Under the pieces are notes generated by a model. It did not search any database. It had not been told where the DNA came from and saw nothing but the letters and a program-made list of their open reading frames with translations. The position numbers and the translations under genes were made by a program. A stretch of 64,000 nucleotides of DNA, from the NCBI GenBank assembly GCA_963784135.1, contig CAWAQG010000004.1, positions 496,001-560,000 on the forward strand, in the 5' to 3' direction. This DNA is from JADFXI01 sp963784135 (GTDB taxonomy: Bacteria; Nitrospirota; Thermodesulfovibrionia; Thermodesulfovibrionales; Dissulfurispiraceae). Within the stretch, counting starts at the first letter, position 1, and each line of letters starts with the position of its first letter. Below are positions 26,062 to 34,072 of this stretch, one piece after another.

Positions 26062-26524
26062 CAGTCACCTCCTCCGGTGAAATTATTTCAATTAGGTTGT
26101 AGCCCATCCTGATGTTTGTGCTATTAATAAGCCTTCTCACTGCTATATTGACCATGTGCTTGTAGTTCCACGAGACGATATAATCCAGATCGTGAATGAC
26201 ACCAATGGCAATATGTCTGGCATCATCACGATATTTCTCCGGCATCGCCCCATCGATCACATAGGCCTCTGCAAGGCTGATGCTCTCACCTGTCTCCTCA
26301 AGTATCCTGAACCCCGTTTCTGATATTCTGTCCTGCAATGTCTCATGGATTCTTTCAGGAGCCTCAAAGACTTCCTCTATTGTAATTCTGGAGATGAAAC
26401 CTTCGTAAATACCATCTTTGATAGAACGAAGAAGCAACTCTGCTGAATTGACTCTCCGTGGATCTTCCGTATCAAAGATACCGCCTAAAACTGAAGTGTC
26501 TACGTAAAGTCTGAGTTTTTTCAT
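26039..26524 (-). CDS. PIN-domain (VapC-like) ribonuclease toxin
   Basis: 161 residues. D9 in LYVDTSVLGG starts the PIN fold; acidic E50/E51 (TIEEVFEAP) and DDARHIAIGVIHDLDYIVSWNYKHM give the remaining metal-binding acidic residues and the SWNxKH signature. PIN toxins cleave tRNA or mRNA. The ATG has no strong ribosome site. The small downstream gene is its probable antitoxin. Confidence 0.85.
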   Translation of the reverse strand: MKKLRLYVDTSVLGGIFDTEDPRRVNSAELLLRSIKDGIYEGFISRITIEEVFEAPERIHETLQDRISETGFRILEETGESISLAEAYVIDGAMPEKYRDDARHIAIGVIHDLDYIVSWNYKHMVNIAVRRLINSTNIRMGYNLIEIISPEEVTGDGEMEA

Positions 26525-26910
26525 TGCATGCCTGTGCTCATATCATATCACAAATAACACCACCTTTCTTGTGGAAAATACCCACGGTACATTGAGTAGT
26601 TTGGGCGAACTTGAGAAGGCGATTTTGACAGATTTTATCGGTAATGAGCATTTTGGGTTGTCATGGATTTATGAGGGGATTTTAATTTGCAGTTTCGGCA
26701 TATAGCTTATGTCGGCCAGACAGGTCTTGAGCCGTATTATAATTATCACGGGTGTTTTCATGCCTTGTCTGGTCCCGCATCGAAGTCCTGGATAAAATTA
26801 ACCATCAAAAAGCGGTTAAAAAAGAGGCTCAAAACGGCTGAATTACTGTAGTTTTACTGTAGTTGACTATAGACGTTTCGATAACTGATTGATTATACTA
26901 ATTGTTCATT
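26525..26910. other. Right end of the left island: non-coding spacer with tandem repeat
   Basis: No gene is recognised; a 44-codon frame near 26571 is weak. At 26843-26869 two direct repeats TTACTGTAGTT lie head to tail, spaced like the TTCCTACGTT pair before the intact tRNA at 54107, but with a different sequence. GATTGATTATACTA then precedes the tRNA fragment at 26911. Confidence 0.55.
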
Positions 26911-26936
26911 GGAGAGGTGCCGGAGCGGTTGAACGG
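26911..26936 (+). other. 5' fragment of tRNA-Ser: junction between two islands
   Basis: All 26 bases match the 5' end of the intact tRNA-Ser(CGA) at 54175; the sequence then becomes TAGGCTGCTTATTGACAAG, as at 16352. There is no anticodon or 3' half. It fits a second att-like junction in a tandem array. Confidence 0.82.
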
Positions 26937-27060
26937 TAGGCTGCTTATTGACAAGCGCTTGAAATACCACGTAAACCCGCGCCAGTCCTTGATTTAAGCG
27001 CACATTATTATCCTTGCATGAATTCCCAAAAAGCCGATGTTTTGCGTTATTTGGCGATAC

Positions 27061-27085
27061 TTTTCCTACGATTTTCCTACGTTTA
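27061..27085. promoter_or_regulatory. Tandem 11-bp repeats near second island left end
   Basis: Same TTTTCCTACGA/T pair as at 16476-16500, at the same distance from the tRNA fragment. Possible integrase arm-type sites (inference). Confidence 0.5.
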
Positions 27086-27260
27086 CCTTTCCACTGCCGG
27101 CAACCTGGGGATTCGGCGAAAAGTCCGGATATTCTCCAGAACCCTATCGGAGGATGTAACCCACTGTATTCCGGCGTTGGAGTCCGCGATCATTCTTTCA
27201 TTACTCCGCGGCTTGCAAGCGTGTTATAATTGTGATGAGTTTGAGCGGCATGGTGGTGAC

Positions 27261-27563
27261 ATGGAAAAACTATCGACTGATGAAATAATTTCTTATTTAA
27301 AACAAAACAAGGCCTTGCTGAATGAAAGATTCGGAGTAACCCGTATAGGAATTTTCGGGAGCTTTGCACGTGGTGAGCAATTAGTCACCAGCGATATCGA
27401 CATGGTTGTAGAAATTGAAAAAGCCAGGAAAAACATTCACAGTTTTCTCAAGCTTAAAAGGTTTTTAGAACAAGAGATGTCGAGAGAGATAGACTTGGGG
27501 TTTGAGAATTCTATAAAACCGGCAATAAAAGAAAAAGTTATAAGACAGATTATTTATGCCTGA
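27261..27563 (+). CDS. MNT-domain nucleotidyltransferase antitoxin (copy 2)
   Basis: 100 residues, nearly identical to the protein at 16679 (differences such as EIEKARK for EMEKARK). GSFARGE and the SDIDMVV acidic pair are intact. It overlaps the HEPN gene by 8 bp. The open frame extends upstream to 27018 through the island-end repeats, but the ATG at 27261 is the believable start. Confidence 0.85.
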   Translation: MEKLSTDEIISYLKQNKALLNERFGVTRIGIFGSFARGEQLVTSDIDMVVEIEKARKNIHSFLKLKRFLEQEMSREIDLGFENSIKPAIKEKVIRQIIYA

Positions 27564-27894
27564 AAGGGATATTCAGCTATATCTTGAGGACATTTTGGAT
27601 TCATGCAATGCGGTCACGGAGTATGTTGCCGGTAAGACTTTTGAGGAGTTCTGTAACGAGAGGAAAACATATTCTGCGGTTATCAGGGAGTTTGAGATTA
27701 TCGGTGAGGCTGTCGGGAAGCTTCCTGACGATTTAAAACAAAGACGCTCTGATGTAGAATGGCAAGACATAAAGGATTTTAGAAATCTTCTGATTCATGA
27801 ATATTTCGGAGTTGATCTTGAGATAGTGTGGAAGGTCATTCGGGAGGATCTCCCGGGCTTAATGGATGCGGTGGGGGAATTTATAAGGAAGTGA
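27556..27894 (+). CDS. HEPN-domain ribonuclease toxin, HepT/DUF86 type (copy 2)
   Basis: 112 residues with Rx4HxY (R76...H81-E-Y83). It is nearly identical to copy 1 except for its C-terminus (EFIRK), which is followed at once by a palindromic repeat. This is probably the original 3' end, since copy 1 carries a recombined tail. Confidence 0.86.
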   Translation: MPERDIQLYLEDILDSCNAVTEYVAGKTFEEFCNERKTYSAVIREFEIIGEAVGKLPDDLKQRRSDVEWQDIKDFRNLLIHEYFGVDLEIVWKVIREDLPGLMDAVGEFIRK

Positions 27895-27919
27895 GTCAGT
27901 TACAAAATGTAACCGACTG
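27893..27919. repeat. Dispersed palindromic repeat, copy B
   Basis: AGTCAGTTAC-AAAAT-GTAACCGACT, immediately after the HEPN stop; a diverged copy of the element seen at 20346. Confidence 0.6.
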
Positions 27920-28270
27920 AAAATGGAAGCGGCCGACTGGAGAGAACTTTCTTCCGCCGGGATCAAAAAAGGCATTGCCACTGCCCAGGAAGAAAACGTG
28001 ACTTCAAACTTCGATCTCATGCGATGGCATATTTGGCACGTTTATGACACGATTGGATGAGTGCCCCTCGGATACTGCAGGCAAATAACAAATAGTTTGC
28101 TTGCCGGGCAACTAAATTTACTTGCAACAGCAAGTAAATAATTGCGAATTCTTAATCATCTATAATCCTGCCATTCAATCAGATAAAATAGGGAAATGGC
28201 AATCGGTGACAAATTGTCACCGGTTGAAAATACCGACAGATGACGCTAAGTCCCCATTACCCAGACTGGA
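27920..28270. other. Non-coding spacer with repeated scraps and palindrome copy C
   Basis: Bases 27935-28010 (AGAGAACTTTCTTCCGCC, then ATCAAAAAAGGCATTG...AAAACGTGACTTCAAACTT) recur at 28940-29020. Bases 28133-28186 (AAATAATTGCGAATTCT... ATCTATAATCCTGCC) recur at 30356-30408. The palindrome CGGTGACAAATTGTCACCG lies at about 28204-28222. These look like decayed duplicated gene ends. Confidence 0.6.
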
Positions 28271-28313
28271 TAGAGAGAGAGACAGACAGGCAGGCAGGCA
28301 GGCAGACAGACAG
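28271..28313. repeat. Simple tetranucleotide repeat (GAGA / CAGA / CAGG)
   Basis: Consecutive AGAG, ACAG, CAGG and CAGA units directly before the brnT promoter. Such tracts are prone to slippage. It is too short and irregular for a CRISPR array. Confidence 0.85.
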
Positions 28314-28323
28314 GTACTCGCCC

Positions 28324-28352
28324 TTGACATGTAAACACAAATTGTGTACATA
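28324..28352 (+). promoter_or_regulatory. Sigma70-type promoter of brnTA with an internal palindrome
   Basis: TTGACA (28324-28329), 17-bp spacer, TACATA (28347-28352). ACACAA-A-TTGTGT sits between the boxes and could be the operator bound by BrnA or the BrnTA complex. The brnT ATG is 14 bp downstream of the -10 box. Confidence 0.7.
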
Positions 28353-28366
28353 ATTACTATATAACT

Positions 28367-28642
28367 ATGCGCTTTGAATGGGACGAACGGAAGAGACTTT
28401 CCAACCTCGAAAAACACGGTCTCGACTTTTTCGACGTCGGTATCGTTTTCGAGTCTACACATGTTGAAGTTCCTTCATCTCATAGCAGCGAGAAAAGGCG
28501 CCTTGCCATTGGAACCTTGGATGGGCGCTTTGTGACCGTCGTTTACACAATGCGGGATGAGGCAACCAGGGTTATTTCTTTTAGGAGGGCACGTCATGAA
28601 GAAAGAGACACATATCAAAAGCTATACGGCAGCCGAGCTTAA
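28367..28642 (+). CDS. brnT: BrnT-family ribonuclease toxin
   Basis: 91 residues. FEWDERKRLSNLEKHGLDF at the N-terminus and RVISFRRARHEERDTY near the C-terminus are the BrnT signature; the fold is RelE-like and cleaves RNA. The antitoxin gene overlaps it by 47 bp, as usual in brnTA operons. The promoter and palindromic operator are immediately upstream. Confidence 0.92.
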   Translation: MRFEWDERKRLSNLEKHGLDFFDVGIVFESTHVEVPSSHSSEKRRLAIGTLDGRFVTVVYTMRDEATRVISFRRARHEERDTYQKLYGSRA

Positions 28643-28913
28643 AACCAGGCGCAAGATCAGCGGCACCGATCTCAAGAAGGTCGATGCCATGACGGACGCC
28701 AAACTAAATCGGGCCATTGCCGAAGATGAAGACGAGCGGGGCTTGCAACCTGACTGGACGCGGGCAAAGCTGGTTCTTTCGGAACCCAAGCAATCCGTGC
28801 ACCTTCGCCTTGAACAGGAAATTATCGCTTTTTTTAAGGCGCGCGGCAAAGGGCATATATCCCGTATGCAGGCGGTTCTGAAGGCCTATGTAACCGCCCA
28901 CAGATCGCGCTAA
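28596..28913 (+). CDS. brnA: BrnA-family antitoxin
   Basis: 105 residues from ATG 28596, chosen for its AGGAGGG site 6-7 bases upstream and BrnA-like start (MKKETHIKSYTAAEL). The C-terminus has the ribbon-helix-helix-like segment (QSVHLRLEQEIIAFFKARGKGHISRMQAVLKAYV) that dimerises and binds the operator. It neutralises BrnT. Confidence 0.92.
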   Translation: MKKETHIKSYTAAELKTRRKISGTDLKKVDAMTDAKLNRAIAEDEDERGLQPDWTRAKLVLSEPKQSVHLRLEQEIIAFFKARGKGHISRMQAVLKAYVTAHRSR

Positions 28914-29237
28914 ATGCTGACTGAACTCAAAAAACCAATGGAAGAGAACTTCCTTCCGCCTGGATCAAAAAAGGCATTGTCATTATACAGGAGGAAAACG
29001 TGACTTCAAACTTTGACCTTCAAACTGATGGCCATCACCCCCTTAAGATATTACATAGAGGCAGCGGCTCGCACCTCAGCCATTTTTTGTGATCACCATA
29101 GCTACGGTGCTGTATTTCTCTATAAAGCAGGAGAGAAAGTGCCGACACCGTCCGCACAATTTAATGACCGGGAATTAGAATATTTAGAGCAATAATTTGA
29201 TTTAAACGAATAATTGCACTATATTAACAATTAGACA
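28914..29237. other. Spacer with duplicated scrap and a weak small ORF
   Basis: 28940-29020 repeats 27935-28010. A 60-codon frame at 29013-29195 ends YGAVFLYKAGEKVPTPSAQFNDRELEYLEQ; it may be the tail of a lost gene, but no family is recognised. Confidence 0.45.
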
Positions 29238-30074
29238 ATGGAAACAAATAACATAATACATACGGGGATTGGCGTTGAGCTTATCCGTAGACTTGCTACT
29301 GAGGGGCACCGGATTTTCACCTCTCAGCAAGCAAGGGACTTCGCGCCTATCGTGGGAATATCTCCGGGCTATGTCACTCAGTCTCTTTACTATATGACCA
29401 GGGCCGGGTGGATTGTGCGCCTGCATAATGGGCTCTATGCAATTTCATCTGCAGTACCAGGGGTTGCCCCGGCCCACGAATTCGAGATCGCCATGGCGCT
29501 CGTCGAGCTGGCAGCCATCGGCTACTGGTCGGCATTGCATTACCATGGTTTGACAGAGCAGATCCCTCGCCGGGTATTTGTGCTCACCACCACGGAGACT
29601 TCGATTCCCCGCATCAGGAGCGAAAAGGCGAAGCATGTTCAAAAGGGATATATCGCCGCGGGGATCACATATCAATTCGTAAGGGTTAAGGCCGACCGTT
29701 TCTTCGGTGCCGAGAAGGTCTGGATTGACGAGGCCAGAGTTACGATAACCAACCCCGAAAGGACGCTCCTCGACGGTCTTGCCATGCCCGGATACTGCGG
29801 AGACTTTGCCGAAGTCCTCCATGCATTTGAAGTAAAGGGGGACGCCCTCGATCTTGATCTTATTATCCAGTATGCACTCAGGCTCGACGCTGCCGTTGCC
29901 AAGCGCCTGGGATGGGTGCTTGAGCAGCAGGGAGTCGATACCCCGAAGCTTGATCCTCTTGCCTCCCTTCCGATCAAGGGATATAGAATGCTGGACGCCT
30001 CCGGCCCGAGGAAAGGTCCTTATAATCACCGGTGGATGGTTCAGGAGAACCTTCCAGGGAAGATCGTGGAATGA
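29238..30074 (+). CDS. AbiEi-like antitoxin / transcriptional regulator (type IV TA)
   Basis: 278 residues. N-terminal winged helix (FTSQQARDFAPIVGISPGYVTQSLYYMTRAGWIVRLHNGLYAI) followed by the AbiEi C-terminal domain (EFEIAMALVELAAIGYWSALHYHGLTEQIPRRVFVLT, TITNPERTLLDGLAMPGYCG). AbiEi represses the operon and counters the AbiEii nucleotidyltransferase. The next gene overlaps its stop (ATGA at 30071) but is truncated, so this antitoxin has lost its full partner. Confidence 0.88.
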   Translation: METNNIIHTGIGVELIRRLATEGHRIFTSQQARDFAPIVGISPGYVTQSLYYMTRAGWIVRLHNGLYAISSAVPGVAPAHEFEIAMALVELAAIGYWSALHYHGLTEQIPRRVFVLTTTETSIPRIRSEKAKHVQKGYIAAGITYQFVRVKADRFFGAEKVWIDEARVTITNPERTLLDGLAMPGYCGDFAEVLHAFEVKGDALDLDLIIQYALRLDAAVAKRLGWVLEQQGVDTPKLDPLASLPIKGYRMLDASGPRKGPYNHRWMVQENLPGKIVE

Positions 30075-30283
30075 GGCCACTCCGGATAAGACTTGAGGAG
30101 GCACGCAAACGCACAGGACTTCCCTGGGAGATTCTCGAAAAGGATTATATCCTCTCCTGGATCGTGGCCGGCATCAGCAGGGTTGATGCCCTTCGAGACA
30201 CTTTGATATTCAAGGGCGGCACTGCCCTTAAGAAGTGCTATTTCGGCGATTACCGCTTCTCGGAAGACCTCGATTTTTCCTAA
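30071..30283 (+). pseudogene. AbiEii nucleotidyltransferase toxin, truncated
   Basis: 70 residues of a family usually above 200. It begins MRPLRIRLEEARKRTGLPWEILEKD and reaches LIFKGGTALKKCYFGDYRFSEDLDFS, the start of the nucleotidyltransferase active site (KGGT, SEDLD). It then meets a TAA belonging to the palindromic repeat at 30285. Part of the active site is present but most of the protein is gone. Confidence 0.85.
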
Positions 30284-30284
30284 G

Positions 30285-30352
30285 AAGGAAGTCAGTCGGT
30301 GACAAATTGTCACCGGTTGAAATTGGTAGCAGCAGACGGCAGAGAACTTCCT
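30285..30352. repeat. Dispersed palindromic repeat, copy D (full-length form)
   Basis: Outer arms GAAGGAAGT / ACTTCCTTC and inner palindrome CGGTGACAAATTGTCACCG. It begins exactly at the point where the AbiEii coding sequence stops, so this copy coincides with the truncation. Confidence 0.7.
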
Positions 30353-30487
30353 TCCGCTAAATAATTGCGAATTCTCAATAATCTATAATCCTGCCTTTCA
30401 GTCAGAGAAAAAAGGGAAATAGGCACAGTTGCGAATACAAAATGAAAACGGTAAACTAAAAACTAAGCGATGTGAGGAGGTGCTAAA

Positions 30488-30667
30488 ATGGAAACTTTAA
30501 AACAAGAAGCTATTAAGGCTATCACAAAATTACCGGACACTGCCAATATTGACGACATAATGTATGAGCTTTATGTAGTTGATAAGGTCAAAAAAGGCAG
30601 GGAGGCGGTAGATCGCGGTGAATCTGTTTCTGTTGAAGACTTAAAAAGAGAAATGCAGTCGTGGTAA
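30488..30667 (+). CDS. Small ParD/RelB-type antitoxin
   Basis: 59 residues: METLKQEAIKAITKLPDTAN, then DIMYELYVVDKVKKGREAVD, ending SVEDLKREMQSW. This is a short Phd/RelB-like antitoxin pattern with a helical linker and toxin-binding tail. An AGGAGG site precedes ATG 30488. It overlaps the toxin start by 7 bp. The 3' end has a partial copy at the end of HEPN copy 1 (17296-17335). Confidence 0.8.
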   Translation: METLKQEAIKAITKLPDTANIDDIMYELYVVDKVKKGREAVDRGESVSVEDLKREMQSW

Positions 30668-30972
30668 AGTGGTCAAAGCCTGCCAAGTTCGATCTGAAAC
30701 AGATTCATGACTACATTGCACGGGATTCAAAATTCTACGCTAAGAAAATCTCTCTTGAAATTGTCGAGAAATCCGAAAAGCTAAATTTATTCCCTGATGT
30801 CGGCAGGATTGTCCCTGAGATAGGAGACCCTCGTATCAGGGAGTTGCTCATATATTCATATCGTCTTATTTATGAAGTATTCCCTGAGAAGGTTGAAGTG
30901 CTTGCATTAATCCATAGTAAACGCAATTTCATTAAAGACTTATTGAATGAACAGAGGCATGAAAAAGACTGA
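30661..30972 (+). CDS. ParE/RelE-family toxin
   Basis: 103 residues from GTG 30661. WSKPAKFDLKQIHDYIARDSKFYAKK, FPDVGRIVPEIGDPRIRELLIYSYRLIYEV and VEVLALIHSKRNF are the ParE/RelE fold. ParE poisons gyrase and RelE cleaves mRNA; sequence alone does not decide. It is paired with the antitoxin at 30488. Confidence 0.9.
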   Translation: MVKWSKPAKFDLKQIHDYIARDSKFYAKKISLEIVEKSEKLNLFPDVGRIVPEIGDPRIRELLIYSYRLIYEVFPEKVEVLALIHSKRNFIKDLLNEQRHEKD

Positions 30973-32206
30973 TTCAGGCTCTTCATCAACTCCTCATAAA
31001 TGGACATTTGCCCCTCGGTTTCGTCGCAATGCCTTCGGATGGCGCTCGCAACCGGCATTGACACGTGTAAAAGAGGCTGTATCAGAGATAAAGAAAACAG
31101 TGCGTAAAAATCCGGTCTTGGGTGCTGAAGGTGCTGTGCTGTTTCTTGAAAGGGTATCCCCGGCATTGGCCAATGTTGATAGTTCATCCGGTGCAATAGG
31201 AGCGGCGGTGAACAATGCTATTGCGACACTTGTTCCCATCATAGCCAGTGCCCCGGCAGATGATGCTACGCGAGACAAGTGGCTGGAGCGGCTTTGGCAG
31301 GCAGTCGAGGAAGATGATATCCCCTATATCGAGCTGTTGCCCGAATATTGGGGAGAACTTTGTGCAACCCCTGAACGCGCCTCACATTGGGCGGATAAAT
31401 TCATAGAACCGGTACGCACTGTATTGAATCATTCTTCAGGCTATCACGGTTATTTCAAAGGTATGACTGCCTGTTTCAGCGCCCTTCTTAAGGCCGGACG
31501 GAATCAGGAAATAATGGAGCTTCTCGCTCTCTCTTCCAAAAACTACTGGCTTGACAGAAGATGGGGTGTTAAGGCCCTGGCCGTAATGGGCAGGAAGGCG
31601 GAGGCGATTCGTTACGCAGAGGATTCCCGAGGAATCAACGAACCCTCATACCAAATAGCAGAAGTTTGCGAAGAAATCCTGCTCTCCAGCGGCATGGCCG
31701 ATGAAGCATATACGCGGTATGCTATTGAGGCCAACCGTGGCACAACGTATCTGGCGACCTTTCGCGCTATTGTAAAGAAATATCCTCAAAAGACCGAGAG
31801 GGAGATTCTGAATGATCTCGTAGAAAACACACCCGGAGAAGAAGGCAAGTGGTTCGCCGCTGCGAAATCCTCAGGTCTATATGCCGAGGCAATCGAATTG
31901 GCCAACAAGACGCCTTGCGATCCCAGGACGCTGATACGGGCAGCCAGGGAGGAGGCTGCAACGCATCCGGCCTTTGCTATCGAAGCCGGGATTGCTGCGC
32001 TCAGATGGTTGTGTAAGGGATATGGATATGAAATTACGTCTGCGGATATTTGGGATGCTTACCGTTATACGATGGAAGCTGCCAAGAACGCCGGAAGCGA
32101 GCGCGAAACATCGGAGCGTGTACGCAAATTGGTGACGTCTCACAGTTCAGACAACCCGTTTGTAGCTAAAGCTATCGGCAGGGAGTTGGGGCTGGATAGC
32201 CCATAA
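30959..32206 (+). CDS. Hypothetical protein, conserved-looking, unknown function
   Basis: About 415 residues from ATG 30959 (MKKTDSGSSSTPHKW); an earlier ATG at 30947 is possible. No membrane helix; helical repeats are likely (for example AEAIRYAEDSRGINEPSYQIAEVCEEILLSSGMADEAYTRYAIEAN, SEL1/TPR-like in feel). It overlaps the ParE end. A scrap of its 5' end occurs at 19033. I do not recognise the family. Confidence 0.7.
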   Translation: MKKTDSGSSSTPHKWTFAPRFRRNAFGWRSQPALTRVKEAVSEIKKTVRKNPVLGAEGAVLFLERVSPALANVDSSSGAIGAAVNNAIATLVPIIASAPADDATRDKWLERLWQAVEEDDIPYIELLPEYWGELCATPERASHWADKFIEPVRTVLNHSSGYHGYFKGMTACFSALLKAGRNQEIMELLALSSKNYWLDRRWGVKALAVMGRKAEAIRYAEDSRGINEPSYQIAEVCEEILLSSGMADEAYTRYAIEANRGTTYLATFRAIVKKYPQKTEREILNDLVENTPGEEGKWFAAAKSSGLYAEAIELANKTPCDPRTLIRAAREEAATHPAFAIEAGIAALRWLCKGYGYEITSADIWDAYRYTMEAAKNAGSERETSERVRKLVTSHSSDNPFVAKAIGRELGLDSP

Positions 32207-32251
32207 AAAAAATGTGTCAAATATACTTAAAGCTTGTCCAGTTAGCGGCGT

Positions 32252-32827
32252 ATGGTGACAGCGTTAAAATTCTGGTGTTTCTCCTGGGCACCCGAGATGG
32301 AGGTAGAATTGTTCGAAATAATTAAATTATTTGCATCAGTCCTAACCCCGATTATTGTTTTAATTTTTGGGATTATTATCAACAGAAGAATCGAAACGAT
32401 AAGAATATCGCTTGCTAAAGAGAAGGAATGGAAAACAAAATGGAGCGATACATTTTACCAAACCTTTCGTGAACTCAATGCATTAGTTGAGGACACACTC
32501 TGCACGTTGTTTGATTTATCGCAATTGAACAAAGCTGATTTGGGCGCTTCTATTGAGGCTGATGAAAAGACAAAATATTTAAAAGAATTATTTTCAAAAA
32601 TTAGTCGTATAGAATTTAGCTTGAGGACGCAGCTTGGTTGCGCTCCCCAAAAATCAGATGAGATGCTCACTGCAATAAACAAACTATTTGACTTAATAAG
32701 GAATGTTATTTCCAAAAAACAAGGCAACCTTGATGAAATCCATCTCGTTCTAATTGAGCTGAATAAAAAGGCAATGATTGCTCACAGTGAAATATTAGGG
32801 TTGAAATATGACGATAGGAAAAATTAA
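32252..32827 (+). CDS. Membrane-anchored helical protein of unknown function
   Basis: 191 residues, or 176 from ATG 32297. One membrane helix near the N-terminus (LFASVLTPIIVLIFGIII) is followed by a charged, probably coiled-coil cytoplasmic domain (NRRIETIRISLAKEKEWKTKW onwards). No enzymatic motif is visible. Ribosome sites are weak for both starts. It lies between the unknown gene at 30959 and a minus-strand trio. Confidence 0.6.
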   Translation: MVTALKFWCFSWAPEMEVELFEIIKLFASVLTPIIVLIFGIIINRRIETIRISLAKEKEWKTKWSDTFYQTFRELNALVEDTLCTLFDLSQLNKADLGASIEADEKTKYLKELFSKISRIEFSLRTQLGCAPQKSDEMLTAINKLFDLIRNVISKKQGNLDEIHLVLIELNKKAMIAHSEILGLKYDDRKN

Positions 32828-33250
32828 TTAATCTCTGAAGTCGTTTCTATTACAGGGCGAATTGACTACTGAATTGACTAACCAATGAAACCAGCCGTGA
32901 GAAATTTTCAGAATGTATTCTGGTTCACCACCAGCCCTGACGGACAAATTATCTGTTTGTATAAATTGAATATCGATAGGCAGCTTGCCTTCATGGACGA
33001 ATTCGCATCTAAACCATTTATAGAAAATATTCGGGACTGTATGCAACTCGCCTTTATATTCGACTTCCAAAATACCTCTATGCTGTTTTTCCAGAAACTT
33101 TTCAAAACATTCACGATCACCTATAGAGCGGCCGGGGAATTCACGGCGCGCGGTCGCAGCAACGGCAATCAGTACATTTAGAAATGCGCCCTCATATCTA
33201 CCGCTTTCGTACAGAAACAATGCATTTTCAACGCGAGCACGTATACTCAT
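32828..33250 (-). CDS. HEPN-like protein of unknown function
   Basis: 140 residues, helical. RARVENALFLYESGRYEGAFLNVLIAVAATARREFP resembles HEPN-type first helices, and R-CEFV-H-EG is an Rx4H motif like the HEPN RNase active site. It is the last of three minus-strand genes; its ATG overlaps the stop region of the preceding gene. The HEPN assignment is tentative. Confidence 0.6.
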   Translation of the reverse strand: MSIRARVENALFLYESGRYEGAFLNVLIAVAATARREFPGRSIGDRECFEKFLEKQHRGILEVEYKGELHTVPNIFYKWFRCEFVHEGKLPIDIQFIQTDNLSVRAGGEPEYILKISHGWFHWLVNSVVNSPCNRNDFRD

Positions 33251-33516
33251 TACGATCTATTAAATGTAAGCAATATAGCAAGTAGCGCAGCCAAGGCGCT
33301 CACCACAGAGGCAATTGCCGAGATAAGAGCTATCAACCACAGTTTGGATTCGCGTATTGACCGCTCTGCCTCAATGACCCGTCTTTGAAGCTCAGAATCA
33401 TGGGCACGCCTATGTCTTCCAGAAGCGCTATGCGTAATTGGGTCTCCCTCAATATCAATGCCAAGCTCACGTGCACGCTGTTCGAGCTCCTCACCTTCCA
33501 GTAACTTTCTTTTCAT
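33250..33516 (-). CDS. Small membrane protein, C-terminal helix
   Basis: 88 residues from the internal ATG 33516 (MKRKLLEGEELEQRARELGIDIEG); a start at 33561 would overlap the upstream gene further. It has a basic middle (SGRHRRAHDSELQRRVIEAERSIRESK) and a C-terminal membrane helix (LWLIALISAIASVVSALAAL). It sits between two minus-strand genes with short overlaps, so the three are probably an operon. Function unknown. Confidence 0.6.
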   Translation of the reverse strand: MKRKLLEGEELEQRARELGIDIEGDPITHSASGRHRRAHDSELQRRVIEAERSIRESKLWLIALISAIASVVSALAALLAILLTFNRS

Positions 33517-33532
33517 AGTATCTGCGATTCCA

Positions 33533-33955
33533 TTATAGGCATAGCTTTTCCAAGTTCTCACTGGAAATCTTGCTGCCCCAAAGGTCTTTCCGCATCGCTA
33601 AGGCCACATTGCGAATATTTTGTTGAGAGGGGGTTTCCATAAATTTGTGCATGGACATAAGCACCTCGCTTGATGCAAACAGGATCATGTTATTCCATTC
33701 CAATTTCAACTCATCCTTCAAATCGTCGATTGAATTTATGTATTGCCTCCCATGCAAGTGAAGCATTGACTTGTTTTTGTCGAAATCCAGATAGCTCAGC
33801 AAAAGGAGCATCACACATTTGTAACGAGTTTCCTTAAATTCTTGCTTCTGGATTTGCGCCTTGTTTTGCCGTTCCCACAGAATACGGAAATAGGAACCCA
33901 ATATGCCTCCGAGACCAAGGAGCGATAAAACGGGAATGATATTCTCAAAATTCAT
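33533..33955 (-). CDS. Membrane-anchored protein of unknown function
   Basis: 140 residues with an N-terminal membrane helix (IIPVLSLLGLGGILGSYFRIL) and a soluble helical domain (LMSMHKFMETPSQQNIRNVALAMRKDLWG). It is the first of three minus-strand genes divergent from the helicase-methylase cluster at 34073. Its location suggests an accessory role in the defence region, but nothing in the sequence proves it. Confidence 0.6.
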   Translation of the reverse strand: MNFENIIPVLSLLGLGGILGSYFRILWERQNKAQIQKQEFKETRYKCVMLLLLSYLDFDKNKSMLHLHGRQYINSIDDLKDELKLEWNNMILFASSEVLMSMHKFMETPSQQNIRNVALAMRKDLWGSKISSENLEKLCL

Positions 33956-34072
33956 TAACCCTATTCTACTTCAAGATATTAAAGATATCCATAGTTAAGC
34001 TGAAAAACAATGACAATTAGTATAAAATGTATTCTGTGCTTTATACTGACGAAAAGAGGCTAATTATCTCAA

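Noticed and set aside
28271..28313. CRISPR-like repeat
   Set aside because: It is a tetranucleotide tract without spacers or cas genes.
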